A DNA stretch of 64,000 bases from Streptomyces sp. NBC_00704. GTDB lineage: Bacteria > Actinomycetota > Actinomycetes > Streptomycetales > Streptomycetaceae. Every line of letters starts with the position of its first letter. Position 1 is the first letter of the stretch. The notes beneath the pieces are model-generated. The model saw only the letters and a program-made list of their open reading frames with translations, was not told the origin of the DNA and did no database searches. Made by a program: the position numbers and the translations under genes. This document shows, piece by piece, positions 16,392 through 25,915 of the stretch. The stretch spans positions 2,848,501 to 2,912,500 of the forward strand of contig NZ_CP109000.1 in NCBI RefSeq assembly GCF_036226605.1, written 5' to 3'.

Positions 16392-17423
16392 GTGACGGTG
16401 AAGAGAAACCCTTGGCCCCGCCGCCTGGCGATTCCCGGAGTCGTCCTCGCCTGCACGGGGGCGCTGCTCGGCGTCTCCGGGCCGCCCGGCGAGGAACACG
16501 CCCCGCGTGCGATGAACATCCTGCTGATGGGAACCGACGAACGGGACACCATCAGCGAAGCCGAGAAGCAGCGGTTCCATGCCGGCGGCCGGCCCTGCGG
16601 CTGCACGGACGTCCTGATGCTGATCCATCTGTCGGCCCACCGGGACCGCGTCAGCGTGATCGGCATGCCCCGCGACTCCGCCGCGCAGATCCCGCCCTAC
16701 CGCGAGGGGCCGGACGCCAGGGAGCGCCCGCCGCATCCGGCGAAGCTCAACACGGCCTTCCAGGAGGGCGGCCCGGAGCTCGCCGTGGCGACCGTGGAGT
16801 CGATGACCGGGGTGAACGTCGACCGGTTCGTGCAGGTCGACTTCCGGCGCTTCATGGACACGGTGAACGAGGCCGGCGGCGTCGAGGTGTGCACGCCCCG
16901 ACGGCTTCACGACTCCGCGACCGCGCTGGACCTCGCGCCCGGAAAGCACCGGCTCGACGGCGGCCGGTCCCTGCAGTACGTCCGGTCACGGCACGTCGAC
17001 TCCAGCGCCGACCTCGGCCGCATCCAGCGCCAGCAGCGGTTCCTGGTGCAGGCCTGGCGCGGGCTGCAGATGCGCGACCTGCTGCGCGACCCGGGGCGTG
17101 CGCTGCACCTGGTGCGCACGCTGCTCGGGTCCGGTCCGCAGGGCTTCTCCGTCAACGAACTCGTCCAGGAGGCGGTCGCGCTGCGCGGTCTGCCCGCCTC
17201 GGCCACGGAGTTCACCACGGTGCCGATCAGCGGGTTCGCCCCGGCGTCCCTGGGCATCGGCGCGGCGCTGACCTGGGACGAGCACAAGGCGGACGAGCTC
17301 TTCGCGAAGGTGCGCAGGGACCAGCCGCTGGTCTCCGAGGGCGACGACCCGCGGCCCGCCGATCCCCCGACCGTGCTCGGCAGCACGGTGCCGGTGCGCG
17401 GGAGCGCGTACGCGTGCACCTGA
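16392..17423 (+). CDS. LytR-CpsA-Psr (LCP) family glycopolymer ligase
   Basis: The 343-residue protein has an N-terminal membrane anchor (about 9-30) and an extracellular LCP domain: [62 protein letters not shown] and LQYVRSRH, including the Arg/Asp residues that bind the pyrophosphate of lipid-linked substrates. LCP enzymes attach polysaccharides or teichoic acids to the wall. GTGs at 16383, 16392 and 16398 are all in frame; no ribosome site decides between them. It sits between two rodlin genes, near the polysaccharide operon whose product it might attach. Confidence 0.85.
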   Translation: MTVKRNPWPRRLAIPGVVLACTGALLGVSGPPGEEHAPRAMNILLMGTDERDTISEAEKQRFHAGGRPCGCTDVLMLIHLSAHRDRVSVIGMPRDSAAQIPPYREGPDARERPPHPAKLNTAFQEGGPELAVATVESMTGVNVDRFVQVDFRRFMDTVNEAGGVEVCTPRRLHDSATALDLAPGKHRLDGGRSLQYVRSRHVDSSADLGRIQRQQRFLVQAWRGLQMRDLLRDPGRALHLVRTLLGSGPQGFSVNELVQEAVALRGLPASATEFTTVPISGFAPASLGIGAALTWDEHKADELFAKVRRDQPLVSEGDDPRPADPPTVLGSTVPVRGSAYACT

Positions 17424-17473
17424 GGGGCGTGCGTCCGCCGTGCCCGGCGCGCTGGGCCGATCGGGGCACAGCA

Positions 17474-17502
17474 CGCAACCCCGGGCGGGTTGCGGGCGTT
17501 GT
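17474..17502 (+). promoter_or_regulatory. BldN-like promoter of the third rodlin gene
   Basis: CGCAAC (17474-17479), a 17-base spacer and CGTTGT (17497-17502) each match five of six bases of the BldN pattern (CGTAAC, CGTTGA). The leader would be about 40 bases. It fits the known BldN control of rodlins but has not been shown here. Confidence 0.45.
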
Positions 17503-17550
17503 CGATCACGCAGCTCCTCCCCCGGAGTCCGCCTTTCGAAGGGAACGAAC

Positions 17551-17958
17551 ATGAAGAAGCTGTGGGCATCCGCGGCACTCGCCGCCTCGGTCGCCGGCCT
17601 CGCGGCCGTCACCGCCCCGCAGGCGCTGGCCATCGGCGACGACAGCGGCACCACGTCGGCCAGCGGCAACGGCGCCTCGTCGGAGTTCGGCAACTCGGCC
17701 ACCTTCGGCGACATGAGCCCGCAGCTCTCGCTGGTCCAGGGTTCGCTGAACAAGCCGTGCGTCGGTCTGCCGGTGAAGGCGAACGTGCAGTCGCTCGTCG
17801 CGCTCCTCAACGTCGGCGTCCAGGACATCCCGATCCTGTCCGCGCCGCAGAACCAGCAGTGCGTCGAGAACAGCACCCAGGCCAAGGGCGACGAGCCGCT
17901 CTCGCACATCCTGGACGACATCTCGGTCCTCGCGGGCAACGGCGCCGGCAACGGCTGA
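17551..17958 (+). CDS. Third rodlin
   Basis: A 135-residue rodlin with signal peptide [20 protein letters not shown] and the full family body ([60 protein letters not shown]). GAAGGGAA precedes the ATG. S. coelicolor has two rodlins; here there are three within 2.8 kb, with an LCP gene between the second and third. Very high similarity to the copy at 15876 suggests duplication or gene conversion. Confidence 0.92.
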   Translation: MKKLWASAALAASVAGLAAVTAPQALAIGDDSGTTSASGNGASSEFGNSATFGDMSPQLSLVQGSLNKPCVGLPVKANVQSLVALLNVGVQDIPILSAPQNQQCVENSTQAKGDEPLSHILDDISVLAGNGAGNG

Positions 17959-17979
17959 GCCACACCCCGACGTTCCGCG

Positions 17980-18013
17980 ACGGCGGGTCACCGGTTCTCC
18001 GGTGGCCCGCCGT
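17980..18013. terminator. Terminator between rodlin and ABC permease genes
   Basis: A 15-bp stem with one G-T pair (17980-17994 with 17999-18013) and a TTCT loop, just after the rodlin stop. It faces the leftward permease gene. Confidence 0.75.
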
Positions 18014-18124
18014 TTCGCGTGCCGTGCGGGCGCTGGACTCGCCGTCGGGACGGGCCGGCGCCGCGCAGGTCGATGTCGGTGCGGGAGGCCAGGTCGGGGC
18101 GCCGCCGGGCCGGGCGGGGCCGCG

Positions 18125-18979
18125 TCAGGACACCACGTCCTTGCGGGCGAAGCCGCGGAAGGCGAGGGCGAACAGGACCAGGGCGTAGGTCACGGAGACG
18201 GCGGCGCCCTGGATCATGCCGGACCACTCGGGGGTGGGCTGGACCGCGTCGGCCCAGGCGAACTGCCAGTGCGCGGGCAGGAAGTCGCGCCAGTCGCCGA
18301 GGGCGGTGACGGCGTCCAGCACGTTGCCGACGATGGTCAGGCCGACCGCGCCGCCGACCGCGCCGAGCGGGGCGTCCGTCCTGGTCGACAGCCAGAACGC
18401 CAGTCCCGCGGTGACCAGTTGCGAGACGAAGACGTAGCCGACGACGACCACCAGCCGCTGGGCCGCGGCGCCCGGGGCGAGCGCGCCGCCGGTGGGCAGT
18501 TCCAGCGGGCCCCAGCCGTAGGCCGCGGAGCCGACGGCGAGGGCGACGACCGGCAGCAGGACCATCGCGGCCAGGCTGAGGCCGAGGCCCACGACGAGCT
18601 TGGACCACAAGAGGCGGGCCCGGGGCACGGGCGCGGCGAGGAGGTAGCGCAGGGAGGACCAGCCGGCCTCCGAGGCGACCGTGTCCCCGCAGAACAGGGC
18701 GACCGGGATGACGAGCAGGAAGCCGGCGGAGACGAACAGGTTGACGGCGGCGAAGTTGGCGCCGGACGCCGTCGCCGTGTCCATCAGGGTCACCTGGCCG
18801 TTGCGGCCGCCGGGCTCGCCGCCGATGGCGAAGGCGACGAGCAGCACGAACGGCAGGACGGCGAGGATGCCGCCCATGACCAGCGTGCGGCGGCGCTTGA
18901 GCTGGCGGACCAGCTCGACGCGCAGCGGCAGGGTGCGCGACGCCCGGTAGCCGGAGGCGACCTCGGTGAGGGTGCTCAT
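18125..18979 (-). CDS. ABC transporter permease (ABC-2 type)
   Basis: A 284-residue membrane protein with six hydrophobic segments (about 38-55, 83-102, 130-152, 174-195, 205-225 and 255-275), an ABC-2 type layout. The upstream gene ends in an ATGA overlap with this start and carries the ATPase domain, so the two form one exporter. The cargo is unknown. Confidence 0.85.
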   Translation of the reverse strand: MSTLTEVASGYRASRTLPLRVELVRQLKRRRTLVMGGILAVLPFVLLVAFAIGGEPGGRNGQVTLMDTATASGANFAAVNLFVSAGFLLVIPVALFCGDTVASEAGWSSLRYLLAAPVPRARLLWSKLVVGLGLSLAAMVLLPVVALAVGSAAYGWGPLELPTGGALAPGAAAQRLVVVVGYVFVSQLVTAGLAFWLSTRTDAPLGAVGGAVGLTIVGNVLDAVTALGDWRDFLPAHWQFAWADAVQPTPEWSGMIQGAAVSVTYALVLFALAFRGFARKDVVS

Positions 18980-21633
18980 GCGGGACCTCCGATCAGGGTG
19001 AGGAAGGCGTCCTCCAGGCGGCGGTGCGGGCCGACCGAGGTCACCGGCACGTCGAGCCGCACGAGGTCGGCGATCAGGCGGCGGGCGGTGCCGTCGGCGT
19101 CCAGGCGGACCAGCAGGCCGTCGTCGGCGCGCAGCGCGGAGGCCACCCCGGGCAGGGCGGCGATCTTCTCGACGACCGGCTCGTCCACGGGGGCGGCGGT
19201 GCCGACGAGGAGGGTGTCCCCGGAGCCGACGATCTCGGCGACCGGGCCCGTCTGGACGAGCTTCCCGCGGTCCATCACCACGAGGTGCGTGCAGGACTGC
19301 TCGACCTCGGACAGCAGGTGGCTGGAGACGATGACCGTGCGGCCGGCCGCCGCGTAGCGGATCATCACCTCGCGCATCTCGCGGATCTGCGGCGGGTCGA
19401 GGCCGTTGGTGGGCTCGTCGAGGATGAGCAGGTCAGGCAGGCCGAGCATGGCCTGGGCGATGGCCAGGCGCTGGCGCATGCCCTGGGAGTAGGTGCGCAC
19501 CGCGCGGGCCAGGGCGTCGCCGAGGCCGGCGATCTCCAGGGCCTCGTCGAGGTGGGCGTCCCCCGCGGGGCGGCCGGTGGCCCGCCAGTACAGCTCCAGG
19601 TTCTCCCGGCCGGTCAGGTGCGGCAGGAAGCCGGCGCCCTCGACGAAGGAGCCGACGCGGGACAGGACGGGCGCGCCGGGACGGATCGCGTGGCCGAAGA
19701 CGCGGACCTCGCCGCCGTCGGGCGTGATCAGTCCCATCAGCATGCGCAGGGTCGTCGTCTTGCCGGCGCCGTTCGGGCCGAGGAGTCCGAGGACCTGCCC
19801 CCTCTCGACGCGGAAGGACACGTCGCGCACGCTGTAGCGGTCGCCGCTCGCGTACTTCTTGCTCAGACCGGTGATCTGGAGGGGGACGTCGGCGAGCGCG
19901 GGGTCGGGGGCCGGGCCCGCGGTGCGGCGGCGGGCGGACAGGAGCAGGGCGAGCGCGAGTGCCGCGCCGGTGAGGGGGAGCCACCACACCCAGGACGGCA
20001 GCGGGGCGGCGGCCGTGGTCACGGCCGGCGCGGTGGGGACCGACAGGTCGCTCTTCACGGAGACGGTGTACGTCGCCGGGGCGGTCGGGGAGGCGTAGCC
20101 GAGGTCGGTGGAGGCGAGGACCAGGCGCAGCCGGTGGCCCTCCTCGACCTTGTGGTCGATCGCCGGGAGGGTGATCGTGACGTCCTTGCCTTTCCCGGCG
20201 TCCTCGACGCGGACCGGGCTGACGAGCTGGGAGGGCAGCACCTGGGCGCCCCGGCCGCCGCCGACGTCGTAGACCTTGGCGAAGAGGACGGCGGTGGCGG
20301 ACGTCGACCTCACGTGGACGGTGACCGTCGGGGAGCCGGTGATCCGCAGGTCGCCGGTGACCGGGGCGGAGTCGAAGGCGGCGTACTGGCCGGGGAAGTC
20401 GAGGGAGAGGCCGACGCCGAGGGAGGAGAGCCGGGCGAGGCCGCCGCCGCCGAGGCCGGGCAGGGCGGAGACGGCGGGCGGGGTGGCGCCGGGCGGGTTG
20501 GCGAAGGACTGCTCCTCGCGGCGGCCGGTGAGCGGGAAGGAGCGCTCGTGGTCGCTCAGGCCGGGGTAGCGGTCGGCGCTCGCGCCCCGGAGCTGTGCGG
20601 CGCCGTCGGTGGAGTCGACGCCTCCGGTGCGGGTGACGCGGAAGGCGGGGCCGGTGCCGGCGGACCGGTCGCCCTTGAGGTAGCGGTCGAACCAGGCGTT
20701 CACCCGGGCCTGGACGCGGCGGGCCTCCATGTCGCCGCCGTCGTGGCCGCCGGCGATCCAGTCGACGGCGACGGGCGCGCCGTTCGCGCGGATCGCCTTC
20801 TCGGCCGCGTCGGACTGGGCGAGGGTGAAGAGGGAGTCGGTCTGCCCTTGCAGAAAGAGGGTGGGCACCTTGATGCGGTCGGCGACGGCGGACGGCGAGC
20901 GCGCTTCGAGGAGCCGGCGGGCGGCGGCGTCCGGGGCGCCGGACTCGGCGACGCGCGCGTACATCGCCGCCAGCGCGGGGGTGAAGCGGGCGGTCCCGCC
21001 GCCGGTGTTGAAGAAGACCCCGGCCCACAGCTTCTTGAACACGCCGTCGGGGAACAGGGCGTCCGTGAGGTTCCAGTAGGTGATCGCGGGGGCGATGGCG
21101 TCGACGCGGTGGTCGTACCCGGCGGCCAGCAGGGAGACCGCGCCGCCGTAGGAGGCGCCGGCGACGCCCACGCGCGGGTCGCCGGGCTTGTCGAGCTGCA
21201 CCTCGGGGCGCTTCGCGAGCCAGTCGATCAGCCGGGAGACGTCGGCGACCTCGCCCTTCGGGTCGTTCAGCCCGATCTTGCCGGTGGACCTGCCGAAGCC
21301 GCGCGCCGACCAGGTCAGCACGGCGTATCCGTCGCGGGCGAGTTTCTCGGCCTGCGGCCTGACGTCGTCCTTGCTGCCTCCGAAACCGTGCGCGAGGAGC
21401 ACGGCGGGGCGCCGGCCGGGGCCGCCGGAGGTGAAGTAGGAGGTGTCCAGGCGTACGCCGTCCACCGTCATGACCCGGTCGGCGCCGTGCACGGCGGGCG
21501 GGTCGCCGCCGGCGGCGACGGCCGTCCAGGTACCGGCGCCGGCGAGTACGACGACGGCGGCCACGGCGGAGACGATCCGTCGTGGCCGTCGGGGCCGCCG
21601 TGGTCCTCGCAGACCGGGCAGTCGAAGATCCAT
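18976..21633 (-). CDS. Fusion of secreted-type alpha/beta hydrolase and ABC transporter ATPase
   Basis: An 885-residue fusion. Residues 20-45 are a signal anchor. About 55-310 is an S15/CocE-type alpha/beta hydrolase with AHGFGGSKDD, the nucleophile elbow GASYGG and a late GGHDGGD that supplies the His. About 340-530 is a beta-sandwich like the C-terminal domain of X-Pro dipeptidyl peptidases. A hydrophobic helix lies near 550-570. About 585-885 is an ABC ATPase: GPNGAGKTTT, YSQGMRQRLAIAQAM and DLLILDEPTNGLDP. With two membrane segments, the hydrolase would face outside and the ATPase inside. Translation couples to the permease. A hydrolase acting on what this exporter moves is the simplest reading. 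Confidence 0.88.
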   Translation of the reverse strand: MDLRLPGLRGPRRPRRPRRIVSAVAAVVVLAGAGTWTAVAAGGDPPAVHGADRVMTVDGVRLDTSYFTSGGPGRRPAVLLAHGFGGSKDDVRPQAEKLARDGYAVLTWSARGFGRSTGKIGLNDPKGEVADVSRLIDWLAKRPEVQLDKPGDPRVGVAGASYGGAVSLLAAGYDHRVDAIAPAITYWNLTDALFPDGVFKKLWAGVFFNTGGGTARFTPALAAMYARVAESGAPDAAARRLLEARSPSAVADRIKVPTLFLQGQTDSLFTLAQSDAAEKAIRANGAPVAVDWIAGGHDGGDMEARRVQARVNAWFDRYLKGDRSAGTGPAFRVTRTGGVDSTDGAAQLRGASADRYPGLSDHERSFPLTGRREEQSFANPPGATPPAVSALPGLGGGGLARLSSLGVGLSLDFPGQYAAFDSAPVTGDLRITGSPTVTVHVRSTSATAVLFAKVYDVGGGRGAQVLPSQLVSPVRVEDAGKGKDVTITLPAIDHKVEEGHRLRLVLASTDLGYASPTAPATYTVSVKSDLSVPTAPAVTTAAAPLPSWVWWLPLTGAALALALLLSARRRTAGPAPDPALADVPLQITGLSKKYASGDRYSVRDVSFRVERGQVLGLLGPNGAGKTTTLRMLMGLITPDGGEVRVFGHAIRPGAPVLSRVGSFVEGAGFLPHLTGRENLELYWRATGRPAGDAHLDEALEIAGLGDALARAVRTYSQGMRQRLAIAQAMLGLPDLLILDEPTNGLDPPQIREMREVMIRYAAAGRTVIVSSHLLSEVEQSCTHLVVMDRGKLVQTGPVAEIVGSGDTLLVGTAAPVDEPVVEKIAALPGVASALRADDGLLVRLDADGTARRLIADLVRLDVPVTSVGPHRRLEDAFLTLIGGPA

Positions 21634-21752
21634 GCTTCAACCGTACGGGGTCGGCTCGGTGGCGAGAGGGCGACCGTGGGCCGAATCCGCCGCCCTCCCG
21701 GCGGCGTACACGGCGCTCCCCGTGTACCGCGGACGCGGTATGCCGGCGGGGT

Positions 21753-23150
21753 TCAGGAGCGGGCGTCCTCGGGGAGGGACACCAGCCAGCGGGTCGCGCG
21801 GCGCGGGCGGAGGTAGAGGGCCCAGTAGAGGGTGGCGACGGCGGTGATGCCGCCGGTCCACAGCAGGTAGCTCGTCTCCTGCCGGGTCAGGACGTAGCCG
21901 AGGACGGCGATCAGCAGGACCGGCAGGACCGGCCACAGGGGCATGCGCCAGGCGGCGGTGTGCCGGTGGTGGCCGCGGCGGGAGAGCAGCGCGGCGACGG
22001 CGACCAGCAGGTACATCCCGGTCACCGAGACGCCGGTGACGCCGTAGAGGGTGTCCAGGTTCACGAAGCAGAGCAGCGCGCCGGGGACGCCGACGGCCAG
22101 GGTGGCCACCCAGGGGGAGCCGAAGCGGCCGAGCTTGGCGAAGACGTCGTTGACGGGCTGCGGCCAGGCCTTGTCGCGGGCGGAGGCGAACAGGACCCGG
22201 GAGTTCTGGATGACCATGACGATGCCGGCGTTGATGATCGCGAGCGCCACGCAGAGGCTGACGAAGGCGCCGACGGCCGAGTTGGACCAGGCGGTGACCA
22301 TGGAGCCGATGTCGCCGCCGGTGAGCTGGGAGAGGTCGGAGGCGCCGAAGGTGATGGCGACGACCGGGACCAGGATGATCACCGTGGAGATGGCGAGGGT
22401 GGCCAGGACGGTGCGGGCGACGTTGCGGCGCGGGTGCTCCAGCTCCTCGGAGAGGTAGACGGCGGTCGAGAAGCCCTGGGTGACGAAGAGGGCGATGGCC
22501 AGGCCGGAGACGACCAGCATGCCGGTCACCGTGTCGGTGCGGCCGTGCGCGCCGGCCACCTGCATCGAGACGAGGCTGCCCGCGCCGCGGTGGCCGTGGG
22601 CGAAGCCCAGCACGGCGACGACGGCGGCCGCGATGACCTCCAGGACCAGGAAGACGCCGGTGATCCAGGCGTTGGCGCGCAGGTCGAGCAGACCGGCGAG
22701 GGTGGCGAGCAGCATGACGCCGGCGCCCGCGAGGGCGGGGTCCAGATGGACGAGGGGGGCGAGGTAGTCGGCCGTGCCCATGGCGATGACCGGCGGGACG
22801 ATCATCACGACGAGCAGGGACAGGACGAAGACCAGCCAGCCGGCGAGCCGTCCGGCCAGCGTGGACACCATGGCGTACTCGCCGCCCGCGCTGGGGATGA
22901 GGGTGCCCAGCTCCGAGTAGCAGAACGCCACGGCGACGCAGAGCAGCGAGCCGATCGCGATGGTGAGGGCGGTCGCGGTGCCGAGGGAGCCGAACAGGTC
23001 CGGGACGACGACGAACAGGGTGGAGGCGGGGGTGACGCAGGAGAGGGTCAGAAGAGTGCCGCCGACGACTCCGATGGAGCGCTTGAGCGTCTGGGGGCTG
23101 TCGGGCGCCTGAGGGAGGGCGGTCTCGACAGGGCGGAGCGTGTCGGTCAT
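21753..23150 (-). CDS. APC-superfamily amino acid permease
   Basis: A 465-residue transporter with about 12 hydrophobic segments. LKRSIGVVGGTLLTLSCVTPAS at the start and SELGTLIPSAGGEYAM match the first helices of APC amino acid/polyamine transporters; GFSTAVYLSEELEHPRRNVARTVL is the conserved helix 6-7 region. The substrate is not readable. It stands alone, 119 bp upstream of the hydrolase-ABC fusion and on the same strand. Confidence 0.85.
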   Translation of the reverse strand: MTDTLRPVETALPQAPDSPQTLKRSIGVVGGTLLTLSCVTPASTLFVVVPDLFGSLGTATALTIAIGSLLCVAVAFCYSELGTLIPSAGGEYAMVSTLAGRLAGWLVFVLSLLVVMIVPPVIAMGTADYLAPLVHLDPALAGAGVMLLATLAGLLDLRANAWITGVFLVLEVIAAAVVAVLGFAHGHRGAGSLVSMQVAGAHGRTDTVTGMLVVSGLAIALFVTQGFSTAVYLSEELEHPRRNVARTVLATLAISTVIILVPVVAITFGASDLSQLTGGDIGSMVTAWSNSAVGAFVSLCVALAIINAGIVMVIQNSRVLFASARDKAWPQPVNDVFAKLGRFGSPWVATLAVGVPGALLCFVNLDTLYGVTGVSVTGMYLLVAVAALLSRRGHHRHTAAWRMPLWPVLPVLLIAVLGYVLTRQETSYLLWTGGITAVATLYWALYLRPRRATRWLVSLPEDARS

Positions 23151-23458
23151 GCGGCGGTTCCGATCGACTCGTGCGGCGGGTGAGGGGCGGGAGCGCTATC
23201 GCCTCCGGCGGTTTGGTCGTACGTCGTTCGTCCGCTCCCGGCGGCTGCATGGAATCCCGACGGAAACCACCGCGTCAATAGGTGCTTGCCTACGGAATCC
23301 GCAGCCAGAACCCGCCTATGGCCGCGAATACATCAGTCACCACCGATTCCCACCGCCCTCCTCGCCCCTACGGGAACCGCAGCCCGTACACGGAAAAAAG
23401 ACACCGGTGCCACCTCCGGCGACGCTGCTCGTTGATCACCGGACAGAAGGGAGAGCCG
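23151..23458. other. Divergent intergenic region without recognised sites
   Basis: This 308-bp stretch separates the APC permease and the divergent Rpn-like gene. It must hold both promoters, but I found no clear boxes, palindromes or small genes in it. Confidence 0.3.
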
Positions 23459-24349
23459 ATGGTCGGCTCGTCGCACGAGGCGCTGCACCGCATCTTCCAG
23501 AAGGACCCCGCACTACTCACCCGCGCCCTGCAACAGGTCCTGGACGTTCCGTTCCCGGAGCCGTACGACTTCGCCGGCATGAACGTCGACCTCACCGAGA
23601 TCGAGCCCGCCGAGCGGCGCGTCGACACGCTGCTGCGGGCCGAGACCGACGAGGGCAGCTACCTCCTGGTGGTGGAGTCGCAGGGCAAGCCTGACGAGAG
23701 GAAACGCGGCAGCTGGCCGTACTACCTCAGCTACCTCTACGAGAAGTACCGCTGCGAGCCCGTCCTCATCGTCGTCACGCAGAGCAGCGCGACGGCCCGC
23801 TGGGCATCGCAGCCCATCCACCTCGGCGTGCGGGGCAGACCCTCGATGACCGTGCGTCCTTTCGTGCTGGGCCCGGACAACGTGCCCGTGATCGCCACCG
23901 AGCGGGAAGCCCGGCAGGACCCGCCTCTCGCCGCGCTCTCGGCCATGACCCACGGTCGGGGACGGCACGCCCCCGCCATACTGGAAGCGCTGGCAGCCGC
24001 CCTGCGGACCATCGACCGCGACAGCGCCGCGGTGCTCGTGCAGTTCGTCGACTCATGCCTGGCAGACGACCAGGTCCGGCAGATGTGGAGGGACCTCATG
24101 ACGGCGATGCAGTACTTCTGGCGGCACCCGCTCGCTCAGGAGGTGCGCGAGGAGGGCCGGGAAGAGGGCCGGATTCAGGCTCAGGCGAAGATGACGCTCG
24201 ACATCCTCGAATGGCGTGGCATCCAGGTGCCCGACGCGGTTCGTGAGCGCGTCGAGAGCTGCACCGACTCCGGGCAGCTCACCGTCTGGGCGGAACGCGC
24301 CGTGCATGCCGCCACCGCCGACGACCTGTTCGAGGCCGGGCGGGAGTGA
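23459..24349 (+). CDS. Rpn/YhgA-like PD-(D/E)XK nuclease family protein
   Basis: A 296-residue protein. Residues 1-150 resemble the transposase-like/Rpn nuclease family: an early helix, VDLTEIEP, then RRVDTLLRAETDEGSYLLVVESQGK, in which an Asp followed by ExQ gives the D...ExQ variant of the PD-(D/E)XK catalytic core. The C-terminal half ends in a charged helix (VREEGREEGRIQAQAKMTLDILEWRG), also typical. Some Rpn proteins nick DNA and promote recA-independent recombination. It is a lone gene with AAGGGAGA upstream; no transposon ends were seen. Function is uncertain. Confidence 0.65.
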   Translation: MVGSSHEALHRIFQKDPALLTRALQQVLDVPFPEPYDFAGMNVDLTEIEPAERRVDTLLRAETDEGSYLLVVESQGKPDERKRGSWPYYLSYLYEKYRCEPVLIVVTQSSATARWASQPIHLGVRGRPSMTVRPFVLGPDNVPVIATEREARQDPPLAALSAMTHGRGRHAPAILEALAAALRTIDRDSAAVLVQFVDSCLADDQVRQMWRDLMTAMQYFWRHPLAQEVREEGREEGRIQAQAKMTLDILEWRGIQVPDAVRERVESCTDSGQLTVWAERAVHAATADDLFEAGRE

Positions 24350-24356
24350 GACGGCG

Positions 24357-24390
24357 GCGCCCCGCGCCTCGGGAGGGAGGAGCGGGGCGC
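24357..24390. terminator. Terminator between convergent Rpn-like and iolA genes
   Basis: A perfect 9-bp GC stem (24357-24365 with 24382-24390, 16-base loop) in the 49-bp gap between convergent stops. Confidence 0.6.
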
Positions 24391-24398
24391 GCGTGGGC

Positions 24399-25901
<1,503 letters not shown>

Positions 25902-25915
25902 GACCGAGTGCTCCT

